64,000 nt of DNA from JBDNJM01 sp041687755 (GTDB lineage: Bacteria; Planctomycetota; UBA1135; GCA-002686595): positions 1 to 64,000 of the forward strand of contig JBDNJM010000108.1 in the NCBI GenBank assembly GCA_041687755.1. The letters run 5' to 3'. Under the pieces are notes generated by a model that saw only the letters and a program-made list of their open reading frames with translations, had not been told where the DNA came from and searched no databases. The translations under genes were made by a program, and so were the position numbers. This document shows, piece after piece, positions 1-11,197 of this stretch. Position 1 is the first letter of the stretch. Every line of letters starts with the position of its first letter.

Positions 1-31
1 AGCTTCTCTGCCGGGCAGCAGCAGAGAAGCT
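1..31 (-). terminator. Hairpin downstream of the carboxypeptidase-regulatory-like pair
   Basis: An 11-base perfect inverted repeat (AGCTTCTCTGC at 1-11 against GCAGAGAAGCT at 21-31) with a 9-base loop lies about 75 bases beyond the stop of the minus-strand gene ending at 106. Position and symmetry suggest a transcription terminator. No U-tract can be confirmed because the window begins here. Confidence 0.45.
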
Positions 32-105
32 CCCCTGCCGGTGAAAACGTGCCTGGCACCGTATCCTTCCCCCCGGCCAGACGCCGAGTGCTCAGATCCG
101 ATGGC

Positions 106-1512
106 TCAAAACTCGGGCAGCGGGTTCAGCCGCGGATCCTCGAACGGCTCCCCGGCCCTGAACTCCACGTCTCGCACCACAACAGGTGCTACCCCGCCGG
201 GCCGCAAGACGTGGCAGTCGTAGCGGCCCTCCGGCATGCCAAAGACCTGTCCGCCACCGCCCACTCCGGAAAGCCGCGTGGCGTAGGCTCGCCCCGCCGA
301 GAGCTCGGCGCCCGGCACAGTCCAGTGCAGCGTCGGCAGACCCTGTCCCTCCGGCGGCAGCACCCGAGTCATGCCCAGCGCCCGCAGCTCGAGGATGAGC
401 TCCGGCCCCCTCGCCTCGCTCACTATGGCTACGTCACTTCGTTGCCGCTTTCCAAAAGCGGAAAGCGTCAGCGGTAAGACCCCGAGCGACCCGCGCACTT
501 CGAAGCGTCCGTCCGCGTCGGTCGGATCCATGCGGACCACGCTGTACGGAAGCACCAAGCCGCTCACGGCGGGAGAAGCCTCGACCGTGACTCGGACACC
601 CTCGACACCGGACCCCGCTTCATCCACGACCCGGCCCACAGCGAGCAAAGGCGGCTCCCATGGCCGCACATCTCCCAGGTCGTGGTTGCCTGCCCCAAGG
701 GGCGGATCAAATGCAATTTGCCACCTTCGCTGCGTGAATGTTTGCTCCGTCCAATGGGCGGTCATGAGGCCGTAAGCGTCGTCCGAAGACTTCGCTTCCT
801 CATCGAGAACCAAGATGATCTCTCCGGAGGCCGACACGGTCTTTGGCCCCATAAACGTGCTGTGCGGGCGCCACTCAACGGTCTCTCGCACCTTGAGCCC
901 ACTCGCCGGCTGTCCCTCCTCGTCCACCAACCGAAGCCTAACCCGCACCAGCGCCGGCGGCACCTCGATCGTTGCCCGCGCCGGCTCCTCCACGCTCGTG
1001 GGTCCGACCACACGGAACGGTCCGTGCGGGCGACTCAGGTTGCGCACGACATGCACGTCGAACACGCGGTCGAGTTCGATCTGGTTCGAAGTCCTTGTTC
1101 CCGCAGAACCCGCCAGCCCACGCAGGCTACCGGTCCCCAGCTCCGCAGGCCCATCGGTCACGTCCACAGGAACAACCGTCAACCACTCCTCGGTGTTCGG
1201 CGCCCCGCCGGGCTCGACCAAGTCGATGATCAGCTCACCGAAGAGAGTCTCCGCCTCGCCCCCTTTAGTCGCCGCCACTGAACCGGCGACTTCGACCTCG
1301 ATGGCCTCTTCCGCTGCCTCCCGCCCCACGGACGCAGGCTCCGGCAACGCCAAGGGCTGCTCGCCAGTAGCGGCCTCAGGTTCAGACAACGGAGCCTCCT
1401 GCTGCGCCGGCTCGACTGCACTCTCGTCCCTAGTCTCAAGAAGCGAGCGAACGCCGAGCCCCACGAACAGGAGGCACAGCAACCCGACGACTGAACGACG
1501 CAACTTCATCAT
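106..1512 (-). CDS. Membrane-anchored carboxypeptidase-regulatory-like protein
   Basis: 468 residues. The N-terminus has two basic residues and then one hydrophobic segment (about residues 7-24), so the protein is probably anchored in or exported across the inner membrane. A stretch rich in Glu, Ala and Pro follows. Around residues 275-360 a segment of the form VGRVVDEAGSGVEGVRV ... TDADGRFEV matches the CarboxypepD_reg-like beta-sandwich pattern seen in many secreted proteins. No catalytic motif was recognised. Its start codon overlaps the stop of the upstream gene by four bases (ATGA), so the two are co-translated and probably work together. Function unknown. Confidence 0.75.
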   Translation of the reverse strand: MMKLRRSVVGLLCLLFVGLGVRSLLETRDESAVEPAQQEAPLSEPEAATGEQPLALPEPASVGREAAEEAIEVEVAGSVAATKGGEAETLFGELIIDLVEPGGAPNTEEWLTVVPVDVTDGPAELGTGSLRGLAGSAGTRTSNQIELDRVFDVHVVRNLSRPHGPFRVVGPTSVEEPARATIEVPPALVRVRLRLVDEEGQPASGLKVRETVEWRPHSTFMGPKTVSASGEIILVLDEEAKSSDDAYGLMTAHWTEQTFTQRRWQIAFDPPLGAGNHDLGDVRPWEPPLLAVGRVVDEAGSGVEGVRVTVEASPAVSGLVLPYSVVRMDPTDADGRFEVRGSLGVLPLTLSAFGKRQRSDVAIVSEARGPELILELRALGMTRVLPPEGQGLPTLHWTVPGAELSAGRAYATRLSGVGGGGQVFGMPEGRYDCHVLRPGGVAPVVVRDVEFRAGEPFEDPRLNPLPEF

Positions 1513-3245
1513 TTCGGAAGCTCCCCAGGGAGTAGATGTCTCGAACGAGGCAGCTGCTCAGGATAGAGCCGCAAGGTCCTGCCCGGTGGAAACTTCTCGT
1601 CATCTCGCAGCTCCACCGCTCCAAGCTCGATCTCCAACGTCGGCAGCTGCCGGTACGTGGCGATTGCCCCCGTGCCGCTCAGGATGCTGAATTCCGCTTT
1701 AGGATCCACGCTCGTATCCGGACACAAGTAGTCGACCCGATAGCGGCCAGGCCCGGGCAGGCGCACCGACGCTCGGTTGTGCACGGCGATGAACTCCGCG
1801 ACGAACGGCTCGCCTGAGTCCAGGCGCGTCACCCGCATTGAGAGAGCGCTGAAGTAGAAGCCCGGCGGGGAGTCGAACTCGAACTCACAGCCGAACGAAC
1901 GCTCCAGCCGCAGGTGCCGCTCGTAGCCACCCTCCCGCTCAATCGTCCCCGTCAGCCACTCGTCCACGAACACCTTCAGCGGGAAGGCCGCTTCGGGAAG
2001 CACCATGCGCCGCTCTTCGCTCAGCTCCACGAAGAAGTAGTCCCCGGCGGCCTTGCTGAACAGCTGCACGGAATCCACTTCGCCATGGGGTCCGGAAACC
2101 CGCAGGCTCAGGGGCACCAAGCTCCTGGATATCTCGACGCTCGGCAGTTCGACCGTAGCCCCAGCCGCGACCTCCCCCTCCCAAAGAACGAACCCTCGCC
2201 CGAGCCGCAGTTGCGCCTGTCCAGGCTCGACCGGGACCTCGAAGCACTCACCGGACTTCACGCTCTTTGAGTAGCTGTTCCGAAACCGCAGGCTTGTGTC
2301 GTTGCCTGCTGCCAGCCCGATCGCAAGATCTTCTACTTCGATCGGCAGATCAAGCGCCCCTCGCAAGCCTTGCTCGCAGTGCAGCATCACCTCGCGCTGG
2401 ATCGAGGAAGCCTTCAGATAGAGGACCTCTGGACGCGGCCAGTCCGTTTGGGTCACCTCCAGCCTCAGCGAGCCCGTACGCGTCGAGCCCAGCTCGAACT
2501 GCCCGTCGGGTGCAGTGATGGACGACAGGTCCGGGGCACGAGCCGGTCGCTCCTCCAGGCCCCCAAGGGAGCCATCGTCCAGCCACCAAAGCTCTACGAA
2601 GACCTTCCTCAAGGGTCGACCGCAGCCGTCGACCACGCGCCCTTTGGCCACGATGTCAAGACCCTCGAGGCGCACTCCCCGCACCGTCTGGCCCTTCGTA
2701 CCGAACAGGCGAGGATCGACGACGCGACCGGCGAGCTGGCGGCCGTCGACGCTCGCCTGCAGGTTCAGGGCGAGCTCGCTCGCTCCATTCGTCGCCGGGC
2801 CCTGCCACAGCTGCACCTCGATCCAACCCTCGCCGTCTGCCCGCCGCGTCCCGGAGTTCTGCCCGCTGCGAATCGGACCCTCGGGCGTCTCGACCGACAT
2901 CTCGTAGCGCGGCCGGACGAAAGCCCCGGCGAGCGGGGCACCGTCGGAGCCCACCACCTGCACGCGATGCCTGTCCCCAGCCGTGTGCGCCTTCGCCGCC
3001 ACCCGCAGCGGCTCGATCTTCTCAAGCCCTGATACGGTCGAGGTCTCCTCGGCAACAGCTGCAGGTGCGGTGATCTCACCGGCCGACTCCGACGGGGCCG
3101 CATGCCGGGACACGGGTCCAGCCGCCTCCGCGGCTGAGGGGACAGAGTCAGCACGTCGCAGCTCGCGCCAGACCGTCGCGAGCAAGACGACGGCCAGGGC
3201 GACTCCGACCAGGCGCTTCCAGCGAGCGGGAGCCTGCGAGGTCAT
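1509..3245 (-). CDS. Membrane-anchored protein with carboxypeptidase-regulatory-like repeats
   Basis: 578 residues from the ATG at 3245; a TTG three codons upstream is less likely. One hydrophobic segment (about residues 12-25) is followed by an extracytoplasmic region. Two segments resemble CarboxypepD_reg-like domains: one near residues 85-115 (VQVVGSDGAPLAGAFVRPR) and one near 200-270 (GRVVDGCGRPLRKVFVELW ... APDGQFELG). The fold is probably all-beta, and no enzyme signature is visible. It is the first gene of a two-gene unit with the shorter similar protein downstream (four-base overlap). Role unknown, possibly an envelope structural or adhesion protein. Confidence 0.75.
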   Translation of the reverse strand: MTSQAPARWKRLVGVALAVVLLATVWRELRRADSVPSAAEAAGPVSRHAAPSESAGEITAPAAVAEETSTVSGLEKIEPLRVAAKAHTAGDRHRVQVVGSDGAPLAGAFVRPRYEMSVETPEGPIRSGQNSGTRRADGEGWIEVQLWQGPATNGASELALNLQASVDGRQLAGRVVDPRLFGTKGQTVRGVRLEGLDIVAKGRVVDGCGRPLRKVFVELWWLDDGSLGGLEERPARAPDLSSITAPDGQFELGSTRTGSLRLEVTQTDWPRPEVLYLKASSIQREVMLHCEQGLRGALDLPIEVEDLAIGLAAGNDTSLRFRNSYSKSVKSGECFEVPVEPGQAQLRLGRGFVLWEGEVAAGATVELPSVEISRSLVPLSLRVSGPHGEVDSVQLFSKAAGDYFFVELSEERRMVLPEAAFPLKVFVDEWLTGTIEREGGYERHLRLERSFGCEFEFDSPPGFYFSALSMRVTRLDSGEPFVAEFIAVHNRASVRLPGPGRYRVDYLCPDTSVDPKAEFSILSGTGAIATYRQLPTLEIELGAVELRDDEKFPPGRTLRLYPEQLPRSRHLLPGELPK

Positions 3246-3333
3246 AAATTGCAAAGTAACCCGCGGCAGCCTGCCTGAGAAAGGCCGAATCCCGCTCGAA
3301 TCAAAACGACCCGCCCGTGATCTAAGGTCGCCC

Positions 3334-5253
3334 CTAGTCCGCCGCCCCGTTGCGCTGCACGCCCCGATCGGGGTTGCGTACCATCGCCTCCGGCGACAGC
3401 AGACTCACGATCTCATCGTCGGTCAAGAGGCCCTGCTCGCGCACCAGCTCGACGATGCCGCGGTCCTCCGCGAGCGCCTTGGTCGCCAGCTTGCTGCAGA
3501 CCCTGTAGCCCAGCCGTGGAACCAGCGCGGTCACGACGCCGATCGAGCGCTCGACGAAGGCCATCGCTTCGCGCTCGTTCGCGGTGATGCCCTCGATGCA
3601 CAGCGCGCGGAAGGTGCGCGCCGCGGCGGTCAGCTCGTGGCACGACTCCAGGATGCACGCGCCGATGATCGGCTCCATCACGTTGAGCTGCAGCTGGCCC
3701 GCCTCGGCGGCGAGCGTCACCGTCAGGTCGTTACCGATGACGTGGTAGGCGACCTGGTTGACAACCTCGGGGATCACCGGGTTGACCTTCCCGGGCATGA
3801 TCGAGGAGCCCGGCTGGACGGCCGGCAGATTGATCTCGTTGAGGCCGGCGCGCGGGCCCGAGGACAGCAGCCGCAGGTCGCTCGCGATCTTGCTGAGCTT
3901 CACCGCGAGGCTCTTCAGGCACGCGGAGAACAGCACGAAGCCCTGGGTGTCCTGGGTCGCCTCGATCAGGTTCTCGCTCAGGGCGAAGTCGAATCCCGAC
4001 ACCTCGCGCAGGTGCTCGACGCAGGCTTCGGCGTAGCCGTCCGGCGCGTTGAGTCCGGTTCCGATCGCAGTGCCGCCCATGTTCACCGACAGCAGGCGGG
4101 TCGCGGACTGCTCGAGCGCGTCGAGCTCCTGCAGCACGCTCTGGGAGAACGCGCCGAACTCTTGGCCCAGGGTCATCGGCACGGCGTCCTGGAGCTGCGT
4201 GCGGCCCATCTTCAGCACGCCGGCAAACTCGCCGGACTTCGCAGCGAGGCTCTCGGCGAGCCCGCGCACCTCGACGAACAGGTTGCCGCCCGCGCGCAGC
4301 ATCGCGAGCTTGAGCGAGGTCGGGTAGAAGTCGTTCGTCGACTGCGAGCGGTTGACGTGATCATTCGGATCGAGCGTCGCGTAGTCGCCCTTCGGGCGCC
4401 CCAGGTGCATCAGCGCGCGGTTCGCGATGACCTCGTTGGCGTTCATGTTCGTCGAGGTTCCGGCGCCGCCCTGCAGCACGTCCAGGGCGAACTGGGCCCG
4501 CAGTCGGCCGGAGCGAATTTCCTCGCAGGCGATCTCGATCGCCTCCGCTCGCTCCGCGTCGAGCACGCCGCAGTCGCGGTTCGCGCGCGCGGCGGCGAGC
4601 TTGACCGTCGCCAAGGCCCAGGGCAGCTCGGGGTACGCGGACAGCCGCCGCCCAGAGATGTTGAAGTTGTCCAGCGCGCGCTTGGTCTGCACGCCCCAGT
4701 ACACGTCGCGCGGAACCTCGACGGACCCCAGCAGGTCGCGCTCGGTGCGCGTCGCGCCAGACGCATACTGGCGCGCCTCGGGGTTCTGGGCGAAGCCTGC
4801 TTGCTCGAGCCGGCGGGTCAGCAGTTCCAGCGCGTTGCGCAGAACGGTCACCTGGGCCTCGCGGTGCTCCGTCCGCCCGAAGAACTCGACCAACGCCTCC
4901 CGCCGGAACAGCGTCAGCCGGGTGGGCTCGGCGGCAACGCCGGTGCTCGCGTGCAGGCTGCCCTCGATCAAGACGCCCTCGCCGAGTACGTCGCCCACGG
5001 TGTAGCTGAGCAGCTGCTGCTCCTCGCCGGTGGCGCTGCCGGTGCTGACATCGATGCGCCCCGCGGTGACATGCGTCAGCGCGCGCCGCGGTTCGCCCTC
5101 GCGGAAGATGACGCCCCCGGGCGAATACTCCTCCACGCGCGCAAGGGCCGCCAAGCCCTCAAGCACGGCGGGCGCGAGCCCGGTGAAGAGCTGGATGCCC
5201 TCGATGAACTCCGGCGTGACTCCGGCCGCTCGGGTTTCGTTCTCAGCGGACAT
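3334..5253 (-). CDS. aspA: Aspartate ammonia-lyase with N-terminal cyclic-nucleotide-binding-like domain
   Basis: 639 residues, about 160 more than ordinary aspartases. Residues about 15-130 read as a cNMP-binding fold (LFTGLAPAVLEGLAALARVE, then GGVIFREGEPRRALTHVTAGRI and a GDVLGEG motif). From about 165 on it is a fumarase/aspartase: GGAGTSTNMNANEVIANRA, a NRSQSTNDFYPTS block, and the signature GSSIMPGKVNP near 482-492 followed by VIPEVVNQVAYHVIGND, which favours aspartase over fumarase. The reaction is L-aspartate to fumarate plus ammonia. The ATG at 5253 was chosen because the longer frame is Cys/Arg-rich out-of-character sequence. It overlaps the upstream amidohydrolase by 11 bases. The fusion suggests allosteric control by a small ligand, but ligand binding is inference. 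Confidence 0.88.
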   Translation of the reverse strand: MSAENETRAAGVTPEFIEGIQLFTGLAPAVLEGLAALARVEEYSPGGVIFREGEPRRALTHVTAGRIDVSTGSATGEEQQLLSYTVGDVLGEGVLIEGSLHASTGVAAEPTRLTLFRREALVEFFGRTEHREAQVTVLRNALELLTRRLEQAGFAQNPEARQYASGATRTERDLLGSVEVPRDVYWGVQTKRALDNFNISGRRLSAYPELPWALATVKLAAARANRDCGVLDAERAEAIEIACEEIRSGRLRAQFALDVLQGGAGTSTNMNANEVIANRALMHLGRPKGDYATLDPNDHVNRSQSTNDFYPTSLKLAMLRAGGNLFVEVRGLAESLAAKSGEFAGVLKMGRTQLQDAVPMTLGQEFGAFSQSVLQELDALEQSATRLLSVNMGGTAIGTGLNAPDGYAEACVEHLREVSGFDFALSENLIEATQDTQGFVLFSACLKSLAVKLSKIASDLRLLSSGPRAGLNEINLPAVQPGSSIMPGKVNPVIPEVVNQVAYHVIGNDLTVTLAAEAGQLQLNVMEPIIGACILESCHELTAAARTFRALCIEGITANEREAMAFVERSIGVVTALVPRLGYRVCSKLATKALAEDRGIVELVREQGLLTDDEIVSLLSPEAMVRNPDRGVQRNGAAD

Positions 5254-6988
5254 CGTGCACCACCTCGCCGGCACAAACGGTGAGCAGGACGCGCAGCTCG
5301 TCGAGCGCGCGCGGATCGACGGCCAACAGGTCATCGGAGAGCAGGCAAAAGTCGGCCGACATGCCAACGGCCAGCGCGCCCGCCTGCTGCTCGGCGTGCA
5401 GCGCGAACGCGCTGCCGCTGGTGTAGGCGGTCAGCGCCTCCTCGACGGTGATCGCTTGGCTCACCCCGAAGGGCAGGCCCTCCAAGGTCTCGGGCACGAC
5501 GGCAGCGCGCAAGCCGAGCAGCGGGTTCGCGCTGACGACGGGCCAGTCGCTGCCGAACGCGAGGTTTGCGCCCCCGTCGATCAGCGAGCGGTAGGCGTAC
5601 GAGCTCAACAGCCGCTTGGACCCGAGCCGATCCTCGGCGTAGCGCCCGTCGTCCGCCTTGTGCAGCGGCTGCATCGACGCGACCACGCCCAGCTCGGTGA
5701 AGCGCGCGATGTCCTGCGGCCGCAGGTGCTGGGCGTGCTCGATGCGCGGACGGATCGAACGCCGCGTGCGCGTGTCCAGGTCCGCGTACAGGTCGAGCAC
5801 CTCGGTGTTCGCCCGGTCTCCGATCGCGTGGATGGCCGGCTGCAGGCCCTGGGCGGCGGCCAGGGCGATCAGATCCCGCAGGGTCCCGTCCAGCACGCGA
5901 GGCATCGCGAGGCCGCGGTTGCCGGCGTCGTCGTCGTAGGGCGCGTGCAGCCAGGCCGTGCGGCTGCCGAGCGAGCCGTCCGCGTAGGCCTTGAAGCCCT
6001 GGATGGCGACGCGCGGGCTTGAGCTGCGCTTGGCTGCGGCCCGGGCCAGTTCGGTGCGCCAGCGCGGCAGCGGCAGCCCTTCCCAGATCGTCCCGTGCAC
6101 GAAGACCGGCAGCGCGCCCGCACGATCCAGCTCCGGCAGCAGGTCGTAGAGCACGTTGGCGGGCTCGATCGCACCGACGCGCGTGATGCCCCAGGCGCTG
6201 AGCTGATCGAGGGCCTGACGCATGCCGCCGAGGATCGCCTCAACCGAATGCGCCGGCACCTGGGCCGTCACCAGGCCCATCGCCGCATCGGCGACGAAGC
6301 CCAGCGGCTCACCTTCCGCATTGCGCTCGATGCGCCCGCCCGCGGGGTCGGCCGGACCGAACCGGTCGATGCCTGCCAGGGCCAGCGCCGCGCTCGAGGC
6401 CAGCCCGCTGTGGCCGTCCATGCGCACAAGCCAGGCCGGCCGACCGCCGGTGGCCGCGTCGATCTCGGCCGCCGTCGGCGCTCGCGTGTCCGGCCAGCTC
6501 TCGGCCGACCAGCCGCGACCGATCACCCAGGCGTCGGCCGGAAGCTGCGCGGCGTGTGCCGCGACCAGCTCGAGCAACGCCTCGCGACTCGCGGCCGGAC
6601 GCAGCTCCAGGTTCAGGTAGCCGCGAGCTGCGTTAAACAGATGCAGGTGCGCGTCGATCAGCCCCGGGATCACCCGCGCGCCATCCGCATCGATGACGAA
6701 CGTGTCGGGGCCCTGCAGGGCGCGCACCTCCTCGTCCGACCCCAGCGCTATCAGCCGACCGTCGGCGACGGCGAGCGCCTGCGCGCTCGGTCGCTCGGGA
6801 TCCCCCGTCCAGATCAGCGCATCCACCAGCAGCAGCTCGGCCTCGCCGCCGGGCCCCCGCTCCACGTCCGCGGACGGCTCGCCGACCGGCGGATCTGAGC
6901 TGCACGAGGCGCCGGCCAGCGCGAACGCGGCCGCGCTCAAAAAGGTTCGCAGGAGGGGAACAGAACGCGGGCTGGGAAGACTGGACAC
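5243..6988 (-). CDS. Amidohydrolase family 3 (YtcJ-like) lipoprotein
   Basis: 581 residues from a GTG. The N-terminus has a hydrophobic stretch ending in LAGASCSS, a good lipobox, so the enzyme is probably lipid-anchored outside the cytoplasmic membrane. The metal-dependent hydrolase fold is shown by GLIDAHLHLF (HxH motif, about residues 107-116), an EHAQHLRPQD block and a late AFGSDWPV motif carrying the conserved Asp. The order and length match the YtcJ / amidohydrolase 3 family, whose members hydrolyse C-N bonds of varied, mostly unknown substrates. The stop overlaps the aspartase start by 11 bases, so the two form an operon. A link to amino-acid or N-acyl compound catabolism feeding aspartase is possible but unproved. 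Confidence 0.83.
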   Translation of the reverse strand: MSSLPSPRSVPLLRTFLSAAAFALAGASCSSDPPVGEPSADVERGPGGEAELLLVDALIWTGDPERPSAQALAVADGRLIALGSDEEVRALQGPDTFVIDADGARVIPGLIDAHLHLFNAARGYLNLELRPAASREALLELVAAHAAQLPADAWVIGRGWSAESWPDTRAPTAAEIDAATGGRPAWLVRMDGHSGLASSAALALAGIDRFGPADPAGGRIERNAEGEPLGFVADAAMGLVTAQVPAHSVEAILGGMRQALDQLSAWGITRVGAIEPANVLYDLLPELDRAGALPVFVHGTIWEGLPLPRWRTELARAAAKRSSSPRVAIQGFKAYADGSLGSRTAWLHAPYDDDAGNRGLAMPRVLDGTLRDLIALAAAQGLQPAIHAIGDRANTEVLDLYADLDTRTRRSIRPRIEHAQHLRPQDIARFTELGVVASMQPLHKADDGRYAEDRLGSKRLLSSYAYRSLIDGGANLAFGSDWPVVSANPLLGLRAAVVPETLEGLPFGVSQAITVEEALTAYTSGSAFALHAEQQAGALAVGMSADFCLLSDDLLAVDPRALDELRVLLTVCAGEVVHDVR

Positions 6989-7096
6989 GCCCCGAGTTAT
7001 ACCTCTCCGGGCCCACCCGCGCCGCCCCCCCGCCCCGATGCACGCTTCGGTGGCCGAGTCGCCCGCGCCCCGACCCAGCCCGCCCGGACGGCGGCG

Positions 7097-8857
<1,761 letters not shown>

Positions 8858-8981
8858 GCCGGTGATTGTCCGCTGCGCCGCCGCCCGGAGGAAGGACTAG
8901 GGGGCCTGGAAGCGCCATCCCGGTCCCGCCCGGACCCGAAAGCCGGACGGTCCGACGCCCGACCGCCGCTAACCTCGGGGG

Positions 8982-9638
8982 ATGACGCCCGCTCCCCTTC
9001 TGCTGCTGTTTCCGACGGCCCCAGAGCGCGACGCGTGCCGGACGGCGTTCGTCGGCCGCGCGGGCTTGGCGGTCGAGCTGTGCGGCTTCGGCCCGATCGT
9101 GTCGGCGGCGCGCACGGCGAGCCTGCTCGAGCAGGTGCGTCCCGCGCGGGTCGTGCTGGCCGGCATCGCGGGCGCCCTCGAGCCCGGCCTGCCCCTGGCC
9201 GGAGCCCACTGGTTCGGGCGCGTCGCGCTCGACGGCCTGGGCGCGGGCGAGGGCGCAGGCTTGAGCGCCCCGCATGCCATGGGCCTGCCCCAGTGGCCCG
9301 GGGCCCCCGGCGGGGCGTTCGGGCCCACCATCGAGGATCGCCTGCCGCTCTGGTGCCCCCCCGGCGCCCCGCGCCTCCCCGAGCTCCTGTGCGTCACGGC
9401 CGCCGCCGGGGACTCCGCCCAGACGGCCCATCGCCGCGTCCGCTTCCCGGCCGCCGCCGCGGAGGAGATGGAGGCCTTCGGTGCCGCGGCCGCCTGCGCT
9501 CTTTACGGTGTCGAGTTCGGCTGCCTGCGCGGGCTCTCGAATCTCGCGGGCGTGCGTGCCAAGAAAGAGTGGCGCATTGCGGACGCCCTGGAGGCCGTCC
9601 GGGCCGAACTCTCGAGCTGGCTGGAGGCCACCCCATGA
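8982..9638 (+). CDS. mqnB: Futalosine hydrolase
   Basis: 218 residues; the ATG at 8982 follows a GGGG run. The fold reads as a nucleoside-phosphorylase-like nucleosidase: GFGPIVSAARTASLLEQ near the N-terminus, VVLAGIAGALEPGLPLA, a CVTAAAGDSA block and the ribose-site motif AEEMEAFG followed by GVEFGCLRGLSNLAGVR. MqnB removes hypoxanthine from futalosine to give dehypoxanthine futalosine in the alternative menaquinone pathway. Assignment is strengthened by the immediately following mqnD, whose ATG overlaps this stop (ATGA). mqnA, mqnC and mqnE are not in the window. Confidence 0.88.
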   Translation: MTPAPLLLLFPTAPERDACRTAFVGRAGLAVELCGFGPIVSAARTASLLEQVRPARVVLAGIAGALEPGLPLAGAHWFGRVALDGLGAGEGAGLSAPHAMGLPQWPGAPGGAFGPTIEDRLPLWCPPGAPRLPELLCVTAAAGDSAQTAHRRVRFPAAAAEEMEAFGAAAACALYGVEFGCLRGLSNLAGVRAKKEWRIADALEAVRAELSSWLEATP

Positions 9639-10474
9639 CCGCGCTGCGAATCGGCATCTCGACCTGCCCCAACGACACGTACGCCTTCGCCGGCCTGCTC
9701 ACCGGCGCGGTCGAGGCGCAGGGTCTGGAGCTCGACTGGTGGCTCGGAGACGTGCAGCAGCTGAACGAGCGCGGCAAGCGCGGAGAGCTCGACGCCTTCA
9801 AGCTGAGCTTCGCCGCCGCGCTCGAGCTCGCCGCAGACCTGTGGATCTTGCCGGCCGGTGCGGCCATCGGATTCGGCGTCGGCCCGCTGGTGCTCGGCCC
9901 CGGACGGCCTAGCGCGACCCCCGAGGGCCAGCTCCCGCGGGTGCTGTGCCCCGGCGCTGACACCACCGCGCACCTGCTCTGGCGCCTGTTCCACCCCGAG
10001 CCCGTCGCCATGGACCAGGTCGTGTTCAGCGAGATCATGCCGGCGCTGCTCGCGGGCACCGCAGACCTCGGCGTCTGCATCCACGAGGGCCGCTTCACCT
10101 TCGCCGAGGCCGGGCTGCGATGCGTCGAGGACCTCGGCGCGACCTGGGAGGCCGCCACCGACGCCCCCCTGCCGCTCGGCGGCATCGCCCTGCGCCGCAG
10201 CCGAGGCGCGGACACAGGACGCCGCCTGACCGCCGCCCTGCAGGCCTCGCTCGCCTGGGCCAACCAGCACCCCGACCAGGCGCTCGCCGTCATGCGCGAG
10301 CACGCCCAAGAGTTCGACGACGTCGCGCTCTGGAAGCACGTCGAGCTGTACGTGAACGCCTGGACCCACGACCTAGGGCCCGAGGGCGCCCGCTCGCTCG
10401 AGCGCCTCGCAGCCTTGAGCGTGGAACGCGGGCTGCGCACCGCCGGTGCCGCCCTCGAGGTCCTTTCGATCTGA
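9635..10474 (+). CDS. mqnD: 1,4-dihydroxy-6-naphthoate synthase
   Basis: 279 residues from the ATG overlapping the mqnB stop by four bases; the open frame extends far upstream, but that part is antisense shadow. The N-terminal GISTCPNDTYAFAGLLTG is the family hallmark. It is followed by FKLSFAAALELA, a glycine-rich GAAIGFGVGPLVL, and VCIHEGRFTFAEAGL carrying the conserved His. MqnD has a periplasmic-binding-protein fold and converts cyclic dehypoxanthine futalosine to 1,4-dihydroxy-6-naphthoate in the cytoplasm. The pair shows that this organism makes menaquinone through futalosine. Confidence 0.92.
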   Translation: MTALRIGISTCPNDTYAFAGLLTGAVEAQGLELDWWLGDVQQLNERGKRGELDAFKLSFAAALELAADLWILPAGAAIGFGVGPLVLGPGRPSATPEGQLPRVLCPGADTTAHLLWRLFHPEPVAMDQVVFSEIMPALLAGTADLGVCIHEGRFTFAEAGLRCVEDLGATWEAATDAPLPLGGIALRRSRGADTGRRLTAALQASLAWANQHPDQALAVMREHAQEFDDVALWKHVELYVNAWTHDLGPEGARSLERLAALSVERGLRTAGAALEVLSI

Positions 10475-10560
10475 GCCCCAGCCGGCGCCGCCCGCGCCGA
10501 TCCCGCTCCACCTCGCCAGACCCGAGCCTCGCTCCCACCGCACCCGTCCAGGACGCCCCG

Positions 10561-10944
10561 ATGCATCAACGCCTGTTTCACCTCGCCCAGCCGCTCGCTT
10601 TCGAAATGGCGCGCGAGAGCGGCGCCACCACATGGGAGCCGGGCTCCCTCACGACCGAAGGTTTCCTGCACCTCTCGTTTGCCGAGCAGCTGCGTGGAAC
10701 GCTGACCGCGCACTTTGCGACCGCCACCGAACTCCTGTTGCTAGAGATCGATCCCGAACGCACGGCCGATGCCCTGCGGGTCGAGCTCTCCCGCGGCGAT
10801 GCTCTGTTCCCGCATCTGTATCGCGCGCTGGCCTTCGACGAGTGTCAGTGCCAGTGGCTGCTCGAGCGGCGCGACAGCGGCTGGATCGTCCCGGACCTCG
10901 GTGCGACCGCGGACGCGGACTTTCCCCAGGGCAAGGTTCTGTAG
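10561..10944 (+). CDS. DUF952 family protein
   Basis: 127 residues from the ATG at 10561; the open frame runs further upstream but that part is low-complexity. The sequence shows the DUF952 pattern: an opening LFHLAQPLAFE, then GFLHLSFAEQL, LLLLEIDPERTADALRVE, and FPHLYRALAFDECQCQWLLER. Members are small cytosolic proteins of unknown biochemical function. It lies 86 bases after mqnD on the same strand and may be co-transcribed with it. Confidence 0.82.
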   Translation: MHQRLFHLAQPLAFEMARESGATTWEPGSLTTEGFLHLSFAEQLRGTLTAHFATATELLLLEIDPERTADALRVELSRGDALFPHLYRALAFDECQCQWLLERRDSGWIVPDLGATADADFPQGKVL

Positions 10945-11142
10945 CGCAGCGGTTCTCTAGCGCAGCGCGCCGCCCGCGCTGTGGCCCTCCGGCGCAACGG
11001 CCCGCGGTGCGCCCAGGCCCCACGCCTAGGCAATTGCCCCGGTTCCTCGACTCGGTACCTCTGCAGGTGGTCTGAGTGTCGGCGCCGCGAAGATCCGAGA
11101 CGCGTTGTGGCACGACTCGCTACATGCCCGCACCCAATGCAG

Positions 11143-11173
11143 AGAGCCGCCCGCGCGATGCGCGGGCGGCTCT
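11143..11173. terminator. Strong 14-bp GC hairpin
   Basis: A perfect 14-base inverted repeat (AGAGCCGCCCGCGC against GCGCGGGCGGCTCT) closes on a three-base loop. It sits between the convergent DUF952 gene (ends 10944) and the Hc1-like gene (ends 11250), so it can act on either strand. It is followed on the plus strand by CCTAGGGTTCC rather than a T-run. Confidence 0.6.
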
Positions 11174-11197
11174 CCTAGGGTTCCTGATCGGGAACCG

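Noticed and set aside
2983..5283. 766-codon plus-strand frame over the aspartase
   Set aside because: It is antisense to a gene with complete aspartase motifs, and its composition is that of GC-rich shadow frames.
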